A stretch of DNA of 64,000 nt from Isoetes taiwanensis (lineage: Eukaryota; Streptophyta; Lycopodiopsida; Isoetales; Isoetaceae). The translations under genes and the position numbers were made by a program. Positions 12,700 through 25,900 of the stretch are shown one piece after another. Location: assembly GCA_021234155.1 (NCBI GenBank), contig JAJEKV010000013.1, positions 8,567,193 through 8,631,192 of the forward strand. Reading direction: 5' to 3'. A model generated the notes under the pieces. It was not told where the DNA came from, ran no database searches, and was given only the letters and a program-made list of their open reading frames with translations. Within the stretch, counting starts at the first letter, position 1, and the number at the start of each line of letters is the position of its first letter.

Positions 12700-14844
12700 T
12701 TAACCTATCCAGTTGTGACTAGCATGATAAGCATATATAAGTATATTGTTTAAAAATGACGATCACTAAAGTATACCTGCAACCTTATGCCCATCCATTG
12801 AGATGCTCCAAAATAATTACACTTGTCACCAACAAAGCGTATATCTTACATGTTCTCATTAACAATTCATTGGGAGCATTCCTTTTTTTTTCAAATTATG
12901 ACGAAGCGAAATATGTGAGACAATACTTCATACTAGAGGCGAAATTGAGGTGGATGAAATACTTGGTAGGCACACTATCTGATAGAACGAAATCACTCTC
13001 TCTAGATGGCGCCAAAGCTAGGATGACCTAGAAAATTTCACGACGTGGTTGCTCGCCAAAAGTTTAGTCAGTCATTGTTGCCCGTCCAAAATTGGGGTGA
13101 TAGGCTGGGTGTCCAAAATGTTTGACTTTCATTGACTTTTTTTAGCAGGATTGCCTAAAACGAGGTGTATACTTTGCTACAATTCTAGGGTGTCCACGTG
13201 TTATGCCATGTAAGCCAAAATCGTTTCAAGCCATGGATCTTCTAAATTTTCTGCATCCAACGGCCAGGAAAATTAGAAAAAACCAAGAAAATTATTTTCG
13301 AGCATCTCGAACTTGCAAGCCAGGCTCTTTTAGCTTTTCATAAATGTGGAGATAACTTTTAGAAAATTAGAAAATAAAGAAATCCTTAGTATGTCGGCTT
13401 CCTTCTCTTCATGGTTGCATCCTTCATCACTGGATGAAGTAGGTTCTCCCATCCTCAGTGCTCAAGCGATCCGTAGTAAGCTTCATTTATAGGCAAGAGC
13501 TAGCAATGCTCAAATGGCAGAAGCATGGAGCGTTACAAGATCCTTTGGGTGGAATACATGCCTCCACAAATCAGGTTGAAATTTTTTCCAGAGGTAAATA
13601 TGGGATATTGGGATCTGTGAAACGATGTGGGCATGCACTCCTCGATTTCAGGTAATGGAAAACATTAGGAAGGAATTGGTTGATCACATTTCTTAATTAC
13701 TTGAGCATGATAGGTGGCAGCTGTAGAACCTTGCAATGCTAGGACATGGCTCATTGATGAGGTAAGCTAACCATCTTTGTATTCTACATTTAGTTGCCAT
13801 GGTAATTTTAGTCATCATGAACTTCGTCATCCAAGCATTCAAGAGTTTTACCATGCATTTTACAGATCGGTTTATGTTACCTGGATTGTTTGACTTTGCA
13901 GAGGCACCGGTTGGACTATTCCTTCTGCATTTGTTTAAGTACTTTAGAAAACAAACTCTGATATTTGGTAGACAATGCCTGCAAGAAAAGATATTCCATA
14001 TATGTACAATCTTGATGTTTTCCTCCTGGTAGTCTCTTTTGAAGCTCCTTACCACCAGATTCTGTTGATTTCATGTTGCCAGTTCCTTGATGGCAAACCA
14101 TGCCAAACGAGAAACCAGATTGAAGATTTAAATCCTTTTACGATGAATAATGCTCTGCATTATTCTGTACAGATGTATTATCTTGTGTTCCTTCCTTTAA
14201 AGCACTGCATTGTTCCTATTCTGTAACTCCAATGATTTGTCACATTTCAAACTCATACAATCTTTAGTGGCAGTGTTTGACTCTTTTTGCAAAGTTAGCG
14301 GGAGAATCAAAGTTGTAGCAGATGCATCATCACTATCACCAACTATATTTTACTTTTTGATTTGGCATCTTCCTCAGCAATCTCCAAAAGCTCCTTATAA
14401 GCATGTCACTTTTGACATAACATGTATTGCCATTCTGGCAGGTCTTATGAGTGTGGCAACAGTAAGTTTATCCAATGTGAAAGTTTGTAGCATGGAAGAT
14501 AGTTGATGGAATTGCAAAACAAGATCTTTCAGCCTCATGTACTACTATGATTGCACCACTGGACCCAGATCATGTCTATTTTGTTAGCTATTTTGTTCGC
14601 ATTGACATTGTGTGTATACTCAAAACAGACTTGATGGCGATATGTTGAGCACTCACGAGTATAGAAAACTATGTAATAAGACTATGCTGCACTCTTATGT
14701 CCTTGAATGCCATGATTATGTTATCTGTTATGCAATTTGTTGAGACCCATCACTTCCAATAAATTTGGATTCATTATTTGCTAATCTATAATAAGTGTAA
14801 GACCACAACTTTGAGGAACTATGGATCCATTTTGATAATCACTA

Positions 14845-14895
14845 GTATTTCCAGTAGGCCAGTTGGCCTCCGTGGACGTTAAAATATACTTCCTT
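14845..14895 (+). repeat. SINE-like repeat fragment (3' part)
   Basis: AGGCCAGTTGGCCTCCGTGG followed by ACGTTAAAAT matches the 3' block of the dispersed family whose fuller copies are at 2752-2887 and 31941-32100. Confidence 0.5.
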
Positions 14896-15094
14896 CCTTT
14901 AACATCTCGCAATATGTTCCTAGGTTGCATTGTCGTATTGGTGAGAGACTACTTCAGTATTAATGTGCAATAATAAACAGTTCATAAAATTGGGCAACAA
15001 CTTTTAGAAAATCGACATTAAGCAAAAAGGACTAAATGGTGTAATTGTCTGAAAACTTTCTCCCTTTCTATCTATTCTATAACAATGTACTTAT

Positions 15095-15155
15095 ATAGAA
15101 TGGGACCTATAGACCGCCTGGTCTCTGTGGACGATAAAAATCATTCAATACAACT
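15095..15155 (+). repeat. SINE-like repeat fragment (3' part)
   Basis: GGGACCTATAGACCGCCTGG, then TCTCTGTGGACGATAAAAAT and CATTCAATAC, match the family 3' block and the start of its ATTCA tail. Confidence 0.55.
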
Positions 15156-16080
15156 CAGTTCATAGATGATTTCCTACACAAATACACATGGTGTAACAAA
15201 CAACAAGCGTGAGACTACAGATTATGGCTATAATGGGTTCTTTTCCTACACAAATACTAACAAACCACATGCATATCTCACCCTTTAGAAAAGAACTCCA
15301 AGTTGGGCAATGAAACAATTTTTTCTATGGATTTGGATAGCTTGTGGTGTTATGACTTCTTATGCATCCTTATTTCTTCAATGGAGACTTTGTAGCTCGT
15401 GAACCTCTTTCTAGGGAAGTTATTTTGACACTCTTAACATAGCCTATGGAAGTCAAATTAACACTCTCAGCATTCAAATGTCTTTATCCTTTAGGTAGTG
15501 TTGCTTGACAGTGTGCTCTTTCAACACTAGTGAATATACTCAGTGTTATTTTGGTGTTCCTAGGCTTGTACTTATCAAGAGGTGATACATAAAGCTCTCG
15601 TGATTCCATCATTTGCAGTATGTATAACGAACCCATGGAGACCGCTTGAGTGGATCTTGGTGTCGTGTTCCCGAGACACCGGCATAAATGGGTACAAGCG
15701 ACTACTCGTAAAATGTCTAGACGGTTTTTCAGTTGGTTAAGGGTATGTCGGTTAGGAACATTGCATTTGGTAATGAACAATTGATGCCTTGAGAATCTTC
15801 TCCGATGATACTGGATTTGGAACGGCTTGCTTTTTGTTGGTTATATTTGCTCTTGTCTTATTTGTGTCATTTTTCCATTGTCTTGTTAACTTATTTAAGT
15901 GTAAATGAATATACAAGGAGTCCAAGGGGAAAACATGGAAGTATCAAGGGGCTTGGATATAGCAAGGACCCTTTGCCGAGAAAATACAAGCGAAGTTGCA
16001 AGAGATTTGGGTAAAACACAGAGGACGAAAATATGTAAGAAGTTGAATTGCTTTGAATAACACGTAATAAAGAATAATCC

Positions 16081-17047
16081 TATTGTTTAAGTTTGGATTT
16101 TCCGGCCTGATAGAAATTTTTTTTGGTTTTTTTTTAAGTCGATTTCTTAAGATTATTAATGTTTTTGGATGCCGTCAAATATTTCCGGCTTTCCAAAAAT
16201 CGGGACTTTTTTTTATGATTTCGACTTCTTTTCTCCTTCTGGGCAGACCCAGCATGCTGCATCGTGGCGTGCATGCCGGATTTGTTGAATCGGGCAAATG
16301 GATTGCGCTTATGCTAGGTGTTTATGCATCCATGGCTTTCAACAGGATTTTGGGTCACGCCGTTTTGCTCGATTTCCAACAGGTAACATCTTTCTTCTCG
16401 GATTTTCACTCTTCCGCCACCAAAATGTTTGCATCCACCTTCTCTTCTCACTAGACTAGACTAAATGCTCCTCCGTTTTTTTTCCAGATATTCGTGACCA
16501 GCAGATGATGTACATTTTCGTGCAACATCTGTTCGTACATTTTCATTTTCGTGTATATTTTCATTGTGAAATGGATAGATCCACCTTCATCTTGCAATTC
16601 CGGACGCACTGCAAAGACGACCAATATTAAGTATGATTTCGAGTACGGCATTTTGGGGCTCGAAATCTATCTCATTTCGTTTTGGCAGTTTCATCCGGCC
16701 TTCCTCCATGATTGCAGTTTCCTGATTTCAAGCCTCCACTTGATGGCAATCACAGGAACTTCTTTCGTGATCTGTGCTTGGAGCTTCAAAACTTGGTTAT
16801 GACAATGTATGCTACAGAGCTATAGGTGCATCTATTCTTTATCAATCTAATCTCTTTCTGTTTTATCTACTATTATGATCCTATCTGTATATTTCAGGAA
16901 ATTAGAAGCAAGAAAAATGGCTTTTATGGCGCCATGGAAGCTCATGTGGAAAGAGCTACTTCTGTTTGCCTGATTGGGTCACTGTTTCTTATGAGGAGCA
17001 TGAAGCAGTATCCAGGTGAGCCAAGAAGAAAATTCAAAGTTTCATGA
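16081..17047 (+). other. Unrecognised open stretches; part is a diverged repeat
   Basis: Three short plus-strand frames lie here (16083-16454, 16551-16802, 16826-17047), with Phe- and Leu-rich products I cannot assign. The first ~160 bp resemble 63664-63820: both have a TTTGG(G)ATTTTCC block, a long T run and TTTCCAAAAATC(A/G)GGA. That suggests a shared old repeat rather than a gene. Confidence 0.3.
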
Positions 17048-19209
17048 TTTGAGGCCTAGATAATCAGGTTCTAAGGTTTTCTTGTTGGGCTTGGAGGTAT
17101 GTACTACCTAAGTTATGCCAAGTTATGCTGTCATAAGATCCCCAGTTTGTTAAAAGTATTTTAAAGAATAATGTCATAATGTCATGTGATCCTTTGTGTG
17201 TCAATTCCTTAGTATAGTTTTTATTTAAACCTGAACGATTTAGAGTTGTAGACTGTCTTCTTTAAGTTGCACATTATGAGATTGTTGTTATGTAATATTA
17301 CTTTGTTTCATTTTCCATTGTTGCTTGAAGCACTTATAATTGAGGTTTTGAAGGATTCCATCCCAAAGACATCCAAACGTGCTCATGTGCCAAATTGTCA
17401 TCTCTTTTGTTCATGGGCCTGCAAAATATGAAATACGCATGATCTCATGGGTTCTCCATTTTTTCAGATATGATGTACACATACTTTGCGATGCATAATT
17501 CCCATTGCATGTCATAATTTGCAGTCGTAGGAGGCTCGGGGCGACGTGGTAGCATTTGTGAAGCTAGATGGATTTGTTTCTGCGCAATATATTCATCACT
17601 AAATTGTAAGTTGAATTCTTTAACCGCAATTATGATGTGGTCTTTACCAACATTAACCTATGGTATCATTCACGGGAGACTTTTGCTAAAATGAGACTTA
17701 CTCAAGAAGCAATGCGGTTTATGTTTGAAACTAATTCAATTCTCCTAAGGTGAGGGATCATGAATGTTTTCATAACTTGCCTTTATATACGCACATCCAT
17801 CCATAGTGTCGTTTGCTCAATCAAATGTATTGCATGCGCATACATCCATCCATAGTGTCGTTTGCTCAAGTGAATGTATTGCATCACGAAACTTCAAGTC
17901 GATAGAGCGAACTCTTATTGTTGGTAAAGGTTCTAGATTCTCTTTAGATTTGTTCTCGTATATTCTTTGACTACCATTTAGTGTATTTGTTCAAACATTT
18001 ACTCCGATATAAGCTCCTGTTGCCAAATTCATCCCTATATTTGCATTCTACCAAAGCTACTTACCTACTTCTATAACCCTTTTTGTTGCCCGACACACCG
18101 ATTTGCCACTACACGAGCTGGTTCAGATGCAATTTCCATATGAAAAATTTATCCTTTTTTTCCTAAGCTTTCTATCATGTCATATCTCATTTGGGCAATA
18201 GCGGCAAAGTATAAAGCATGTGCTTGAAATAAAAGCTTTCAAGTTCCATCCCGCTAGCTTAGTGGATTGAGTTCCATCTAATTTTGCTTTTGCATCTTTG
18301 CAAGTAAGCTTTAAGTATTAGTCTCAAAGCATATTATTGTAGGCCCTCGGACGTTTTGCGGAGAGTATATACCGCTTAGAATATGCGGTTTGTTGTAAGA
18401 AGCATGTACATTCCCTATTTCATTTGTGCTTCCATTTTAAATTGCTTTTAGGTTTATATAATTGTGACATGGTCCTATTGGGCAATCGATATTTACCCGG
18501 GGATGGCCTTGCCATCTACAACCATTAGTGAGTTGCATTTGTGAGTCTTGATGTTCCAGTTCCATTGTACAGTTTGCAGCATAGATTGTGGTGGAATAAA
18601 GTCATGGGTGTTTTGGAACATGTGTCTGCCCAGCCAGTCCATTTGAAACTTCACAACACTTAATTTTTCATTCATTTGCTAATACAGCATAGTTGCAACG
18701 ATCAGCTACTCTCTATATCATGTAGTGTTGATCCAACGAAGATCTCAGGTATTCCATCCATAGCATATCCAACACTAGCTCTTATACAATCTCCTCCTAG
18801 ATTAGGTTGATTCTATTAGTCTGTAGATCATATAACTTCATGCATGCCACATTGTAAATTAGGTACCCCAGTTGTTGTAAGTCTACACTTCCAAAATTTT
18901 GCTCTATTTTGGGTGTCGCCGCAGATACAAAATTCGAGCTACAGCCATACCCAAAGACCATAGGCTTTGGATCAGCTACTTTTGGTTTCTCCAGGATATG
19001 CAATTCTTTCTTTTTAAGTAGGAGATATGGTCACTCATATAGAACCACCGCTTTGTATGGTTTATTGATTTCACTCCGACTTTTAGTGTTCGATCTGAAA
19101 GCGGTTTTTAAGATTTGCTTAATAGATAGTGAAATGACTCTGAAAAGCCAGTTCCTTATATATGCAGGCTTTGGCTGTATGGTATTCTGTGTGATATTCC
19201 AACAAGCTC
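17048..19209. other. No gene recognised
   Basis: AT-rich DNA with one short tandem duplication (17787-17884). A minus-strand frame at 18797-19003 ends in KLYDLQTNRINLI, resembling KLYDFQNNGINLL in the 1.2-kb repeat copy B, so it may be another diverged copy of the same carried fragment. Confidence 0.35.
17787..17884. repeat. Two-copy 49-bp tandem repeat
   Basis: CATCCATCCATAGTGTCGTT followed by TGCTCAA and AATGTATTGCAT is present twice in direct tandem, with a few substitutions. Confidence 0.85.
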
Positions 19210-20413
19210 TGAATATGTAGCATAATAACATGGGGTTTTCTTTGTGTTTTTGTACGCTTTTCACTAAGGTTTTCCTATGATTTCATGATGTATTCAAATG
19301 GATGTACTAATGCGTACATCTAGAGTGCACCATTTCTGAGCCATTGATTTTAGCCTTTTTTTTTTCAATGGTCAACAACCAATGGCTCACAACAAAAGTC
19401 CCTTTTTTGTGTGTGTGGTGCATAATGGTCAACAACCAATGGCTCACAACAAAAGCCCTTTTTTTGTGCGTGTGGTGCATAATGGTCAACAACCAATGGC
19501 TCACAACAAAAGCCCTCTTTTTGTGTGTGTGGTGCATAATGGGCACATGACATTTCTTATTATAACTTTTGATCCAGAACTCTGTTTCAGATGATTTTTA
19601 TTGCGTTGGAAAGCTCTCTCCGAGATCTTTTTGATAGTGTATGATATGGATATGTTTGGTTAAGTTATCTATGCTAAAACAGCAATTTTTCGGCCGGGTT
19701 TGGTAGGCTTTCACATCCTACCAGCTGATTAATACAGGATTGCGCTATTGGATATTGTTTTATGGCTCATTCCGAATGAAGCTTGCAAAAAATTACCATG
19801 CATTTTTAGATTTTGAGGCCGTTATTAAGCAAATTCCAAGGCTTCTAGATCCTTGTGCTAACAAGCGAAAAAGTTTCCACTTTGGTTTCTCACCACAAGA
19901 ATCCATGGAGGCCAAAGGTTCTTTGTTAAATTCGGTTGAAAAATGTTTTGCGTATGGGTGTTGCAAACTTTATGACTTTCAGAATAATGGGATCAATCTG
20001 CTCTATCTTTATGGTAACTTTTACTTATGTTCTATTTGTTTTATTGTGATAAAATTCAAAAGCTACAGGTGATGAAAGGCTCAAATGAATTCTAGTTTTT
20101 TTTCTGGTTTGAATTCTAAAATTTTTGTCACGGGGGGGTGGAGGGGGGGGGGGGTGACGTCCCTAAGGCCCCGAAGGGGCCAAAAAATTTTTTTTGCGAC
20201 ACAAACCATTAACATCCAACATATAAAAATTAAATCCCCCAACACATAACAACCAACTCATAACAACCATTGACATTAACAACCAACACATAACTACCAT
20301 TGACATTAATTAACACAACCATTGGGTCCAACACATTTAAATTAAAATCCCCCTTAAACCCCCTTTGGTTTGGGTGCATATTCACACGGGGGGTGACGTA
20401 GGGCAACGAGAGC
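19210..20413 (-). repeat. 1.2-kb inverted repeat, copy B
   Basis: Reverse complement of 6712-7918, 11.3 kb away. It carries three 57-bp tandem units where copy A has two ~96-bp units, a longer G-run (near 20131-20154) and the same GGCCCCGAAGGGGCC palindrome. The plus-strand frame 19740-20072 (110 codons, containing [20 protein letters not shown]) is the extended counterpart of the copy A frame. I do not recognise it; it may be a captured gene fragment. Confidence 0.85.
19368..19538. repeat. Three tandem 57-bp units inside copy B
   Basis: Units start at 19368, 19425 and 19482, each reading ATGGTCAACAACCAATGGCT, then CACAACAAAAG, and ending GTGTGGTGCATA. The same motif occurs in copy A with an extra A-rich spacer, so the array changed after the two copies separated. 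Confidence 0.9.
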
Positions 20414-22558
20414 TGTTGGATAGGCATTGTGTAGAGAAGCTTTTAATTGCTTGTGGATTAAGAAAACATGGATTCTATGTGACACAGACTTGGCCCTTGA
20501 GTAGAAATGATGTTCGAGTATTGAAACCCATTTCCAGCAGATATTTTCGTTATCTAGAGAATGTCATGAGAATGTGAAGTTGTTCTTTAGCAGACCCAAA
20601 GCTTATTAGTTCAAACTATAATCTATCTGAAGACTAAAATTTTTAGAAAGCAAAAGCAAAGGTGCATTGTCTTATTCTTTCTGGTGGCCAATGAAGATGT
20701 CTTATGGACATATAATAGCCCTAGCAATTATAAGCTCCTGTAACTCTCAAATTTAAGTACGTAAAGTCGTGTCCATTGGTCTTTTGTCATGTTTTTGCTT
20801 CTACTCTCTGTTGTTATGTTGTCCTTTGGGGTAATTGCTCTAATGCTTTTCCGCGTACTTGCTTCTTGGTATTCTTTTTGGAGAACAACTATTAATTTTT
20901 GCATGTACAACATTTCCTGCTGGGTGGCATTGCTTGGCGATCTAGACATGATCTAGACATGCAGCTAGGCTTAGGAATGGATTTAAACTCCAATGTATAG
21001 ATCAGAGTTTATGATTTCTCTGCTTCAAGGGAAAATAATCATTTCGCGGAAGCTGCTATTAAACCAGCGCAAGGTAAGCTTTATTTCATGGAGGGGCCCA
21101 TTTGTTTTACATCCTTTTGCTTGGCGACCTCTACAGGTAAATGGATTCCACCATCTCAGTTGCAACTTTAGTTTAGATCACCCGTTGTAAAATTCATTTC
21201 GCAAATGTAGGACTTTGCTTAGTTTGAAGCATGGGGATATGCAGAATGTACGGCTGCTAACTTTAGAATGTACGACTGCTAACTTTGTTCGTCCTTACGC
21301 TATTGTCATTTTGAAATATCCTTGATATGAAGATGGAATATATTACATGGTATCACTCATATTATATACGAAGGCAAACATATTACATTTTGGACTTATG
21401 ATATCCATTATTGAATGTGCCATGTTGCAATGGACTAAATGGTAATACATCAACTACATTTATCTGTGCATGTTTCATTTTGATGTAGGCATATTGATGG
21501 GCACCCTAAATAAATTCCAAATAATTTATATCTGGGTCTTTGATAGTTTCGGAAATGCATATCATGCTTTGTGAGATTCCATCCTCTTGCTGTTAATATT
21601 TGACTGTTGCCAAGCAAGTGTGTCGTGGTAAACGTTTGGATGATTGGATGCCTCATTGCTCAAAGGAAACAAAGGAGTCTGAATAACTTCTAGATAAGTT
21701 ATAGCCATATATGTCGTGTCATTCCAGGATTTAACTAAAACCTGAGCGACATGTTGTGGAGGTTATTGATGTTGCATTTTATAAATGTTTTAGCTTTTAT
21801 TCGAAAAACATCTCAACATTTCATCAACATTTTATTTCCTAAATGATATGCCTCACAAGGTTTATGCACACTTGGTTATTCTTGAGTTTGATTCTTATAT
21901 GTTTCGAGCATTTGCAAGCAACTATTTCTCATATGTCTGTAGACACACCGATTCCATTGCATGTTTAAGGCATTTGCAAGCAACTATTTGATATGTGTCC
22001 CTCTATATGCTAATTTCAAATTTATATAGGAGTCATACAGTTGCACCTTCATTACATACAAGCCATTCACTATATGGTAGGGCTCAAAGTCTTACACGCA
22101 TGAACTTGCACTTCTTGAACTATAATAGAGACCAATGCCTTTCTTAATTGAATCGCTACAATTTTGCTACCGAATTTTGAGGGCTAAAAGCCACTTGCTT
22201 TACCACGTCATCCTAGATTAATTTCTACAGTTTTGTTGCAATTCTCTATCATGTTTTCCATCATTGTAAGAGTACGCTAGAGAATATTAAGGGCCGAAAG
22301 CCATTTGTTTTACCATGTCCATCCTAGATCCATCATTGTAAGAGTATGTACGACACATTGTCAGAGATCCATTCTAAAGGCATCTTTTTGGGCATTTCTA
22401 TTGTACACTAAATCAACACAAAACATGCAATAATGCCCCTCGCATCCACATTCACATTCTTACCTTTCTTCCTATTTAGAATCATGTCAAATGCAAAAAT
22501 TACCACATTTTTTCTTCTAGCCAACAATAAAACCACCAACCTTTCAAATTGTAGAAAA
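20414..22558. other. No gene recognised; probable Helitron interior in part
   Basis: Sequence upstream of the Helitron 3' end at 22586. It holds internal repeats such as AAAGCCA(C/T)TTG(C/T)TTTACCA, seen at about 22190 and 22300. No conserved coding is visible. The left limit of the Helitron could not be fixed. Confidence 0.35.
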
Positions 22559-22586
22559 GCCCGGCAACGCCGGGCACCATAACTAG
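22559..22586 (+). mobile_element. Helitron 3' terminus (perfect hairpin)
   Basis: GCCCGGCAACGCCGGGC (22559-22575) is a perfect 7-bp stem with an AAC loop. It is followed by ACCATAA and CTAG (22583-22586), then T. This is a canonical plant Helitron 3' end. The element extends to the left for an unknown distance. Confidence 0.85.
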
Positions 22587-22824
22587 TATGTAATTAAGAC
22601 TAAGAAGTCTAAAGGATTTGAAAGTTGGTATTTCTTGGCTCATGGAGATGGAACTCATATTAACTGTGTCAAATTGATTGTTAGCTAAGGAATTGAGTTT
22701 TTATTATGAAATAATAGGTAAGGGATCTAATATCAATATTGGCATGAGATTGAATCTAGACAAGTTCTAAGATTGAGACGAGTCCACAAAGGAACAAAGA
22801 GCCATGAGAAACTTGGAGCTTTTG

Positions 22825-22840
22825 AATATGACATGGAGCA
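22825..22840. repeat. Target-site duplication of the long LINE (3' side)
   Basis: AATATGACATGGAGCA here is identical to 28644-28659 and lies directly against the poly(A) tail of the LINE. Confidence 0.95.
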
Positions 22841-22965
22841 TTTTTTTTTTTTTTTTTGAAGGACGTCAAGCTTTATTCACCAACTAGAAACCAGAGCAAC
22901 ATAAATGCAAAGACAGGATTATAACCCCAGTGGACAAACCGATCCAACTGAGCACAACCACCTGC

Positions 22966-25900
22966 CTATGCAAAAGAATGAATCTGAAGGTAAGTATGCC
23001 AGATCAGTACTTTCTTCTCTTGATCAAGAGAAGAACAATTGTAAGCCATAACAATTTTATCTTGCGCCCACTGAAGAACAACCTCATCTGCAGTATCTAT
23101 GCCCTTAAAGATAAACAACCTCCTTCTCTTCCAGATTGACCATAAAAGCCAGCCACATGCGAGATGAAAAGCTCGTTTCCGTTGTTTGGGCCAAGCATCT
23201 GGATAGATAGCAAACAAAATTTGTTGGCTAGATCGAGGGCGATGCCAAAAAGGGTCAACAACCAAGACCATGCCCGCCAAGCCTCTCACAAGAAAAAAAC
23301 AATGCTCAATACTCTCAACCCTTCTTTGGCATAAAGGGCGAGCTCAAAATCCGATTATCCATTTTATGGACTAACACGTTGACTCGAGGCATCTATGGAT
23401 CACTTGCCACCACAAAACTACTACTTTCGGGAAGCAGCGGCTTATCCCATACCCATATCCAAACACTTTTCCATTGTGGGTGAGGGACTCAAGATGCCAT
23501 CTATTAGATGGAGGCGAGATTTCGAATGCACAAGCAATTTATACACGTAAGACACAAACCGCCTCGGGCCGGATATCCCGATGGCAACCCCATATGACTA
23601 CCTCAATCTGTGGACCGTAATCCCGTGCGGGCAACAATGCGGCAATATGATTCCGTTACTACATCCCATCTGCACGACAAGAACTTTGTTCTAAATGCTT
23701 CCCATGACATGAGATGATCGGACTCATACCAAGCGAAGAATAGTATTGATACCCAACTACCCATCGTCGTTGTGTCTTTGGATGAACAACCACACTTAGA
23801 GGCACATTCTGCGGGTGTCTCCCAAAGGAATCCACCAAATGGAGTGGACAACCGAAGACATGCCTCGGGGATTAATATGGAAAAGAGACCGACAGTGTCC
23901 CAAGCCGCAAGCAACCCCTTTAGAAAGGGAGAAGCATTAGGATACGGATGCATATGATAAAGCAAAGCCCAAGGAAGGAGGGGCTTAATGGAGGCCTTAT
24001 GAAATGGGAGACAATGCTGAATCGACTGCACCAACAACCTCAGGCCAGGAGAATCATCCTTACCAATGAAAATCCTCCAAATGAACTTTGATATCATCAC
24101 CTTGCTTTGGAGGTGAAAATCCAACATACCAAGACCACCAGCTGCCTTAGGTCTAATGCATTTCGCCCAAGCTACCTTGACCCTTTGCTCCTAACTCATT
24201 TCCACCCCAAATAAAATTTCTCGACGATATAACAATCTCCTCCATCTTACACTGCGGAGCTAGTAAAGCAGACGCCATGTAGACATGAGTATTACTAAGA
24301 ACACATTTAGCCACAGTGATTCTACCGGGCATGGACAGTTTAGCTGTATTCCACCAAAACAAGTGCTTTTGCAACCCACTAATGATTTCATCCCAAGCAT
24401 CTGAAGCAGAGACATGAATTCCAACCGGGATACCAAGCAACTTTGTGGTATTGCCATGCGTAAGAATCTTCCAAGGATAGTCCAAAATACTGAGGGAGGG
24501 ATGGGACCGTCCAACGTCCACAAAGCTTTATACATTTTGCCACCCTACAAGAACTCCCCGATGCTAAGGAGAATGTGTCTAATAATAGCTTAGCATTACG
24601 AAGATTCTCAAATTTCGGCAATTAGGAACAAAAAGTGTCATCGGCATATTGGTTACATACCTCTTGAGAACCATCGTCCATTGGGAGGCCTTGAATAACG
24701 CCATCTTGGGTAGCCACGGAGAAGAGCTGGGACAAGACTTACGCCACAATTGTGAAAAGCAAAGGGTGCTAAGGGACAACCACAGTCGAATTCCTCTACC
24801 CACTACAAAAATATCCGATGGCTCAGCCTCGAAAAGGACAATGAGATCCGGGTGATGTATGGAGCTTCATGACATTCCTTATGAATGACTCCCCAAACCC
24901 AAGTGCAAGAAGACACTTCTCCAAGAAGCCCCAATCAACACTATCGTAGGCTTTAGCAAAATCAAGCTTAAGATACACGCTCTATGACCCTCAGAATCGG
25001 GCCCAATATATTCCTTCATATCACGGCGACCCACGTTGTTGAGAATACAACGACGAGGGAGAAAGCCGGTTGTGTTGGACGAGATAGCGTCGGCCAAGAT
25101 GTCTCGGACTCTTTACTCGCCAATGTCTTAGCAAAGATCTTGTACACGAGAGGAAAGCAATGTAATAGGTCGCCCGGTCGAAATAGTCTTGGGTTCCTTG
25201 TTCTTTGGAATGAGAGAGATACAACCAGATTCAAAATCTTATCAAGGCTCCTAAATCTCTCAAACTCACAAAAGGCATCATATATGTCATCCTCCAACCA
25301 GTCCAAAGACTTCCGAAAAGAATTCAATAGGAAAGCCATCAAGACCGGGCATTTATCCCTTTTCAAGAGAGCCACAAATTGTTTTAAGTCCTCCTTCACA
25401 ATATTAGACTCAAGAAGCAACCTCTCGCTCTTGAAACAATGCGACGCACCTTAGTCAACAACACCCAATTGCATGTCCTTCGAAAGGGCAATGGGTGTCG
25501 TGAAAGAATGAAGAAAAGTGATGATGAAGATAATCGCTTAAGATTCACCGGATCGGAGATAAGAGCACCATCCGGCAGCACCAAAGAATGTATAGAAGTG
25601 GCGAAGTTTCCTTCTTCTTGCAGCCGCAAAAAGAACCGTACATCTATCACCGTCCTTGAACCATCGCAACCCTCGCCTTCACTTTGGCTTCAAGAACTTT
25701 TACGCTTCTATAGCCTTGATCCGAGATAATAACTCATTTTCTCGACTCCATTAGTATGGCCACGAAGCCGAGTACTTCTAATTCCCCGGTACAATGCACT
25801 CAATAGCCCTCTAGCTTCAAAGCAGCTCGACTCTCCCATATTCTTTTGCAAATGACTTCACTGCGCACAACGCCGCAACAACCCCGCACATGCCCCTACG

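Larger units (their letters stand above)
12700..16080. other. No gene recognised; scattered repeat ends
   Basis: It contains two fragments of the SINE-like family (listed separately) and AT-rich sequence. Open frames at 12756-13031, 13693-14055, 14210-14506 and 15484-15780 are short and unrecognised. A block near 13170-13255 (CAATTCTAGGGTGTCCACGT) resembles 49468-49545. Confidence 0.4.

Noticed and set aside
19368-19538. Regular 57-bp repeats resembling a CRISPR array
   Set aside because: The units are contiguous with no unique spacers, and the genome is a plant. This is a minisatellite.
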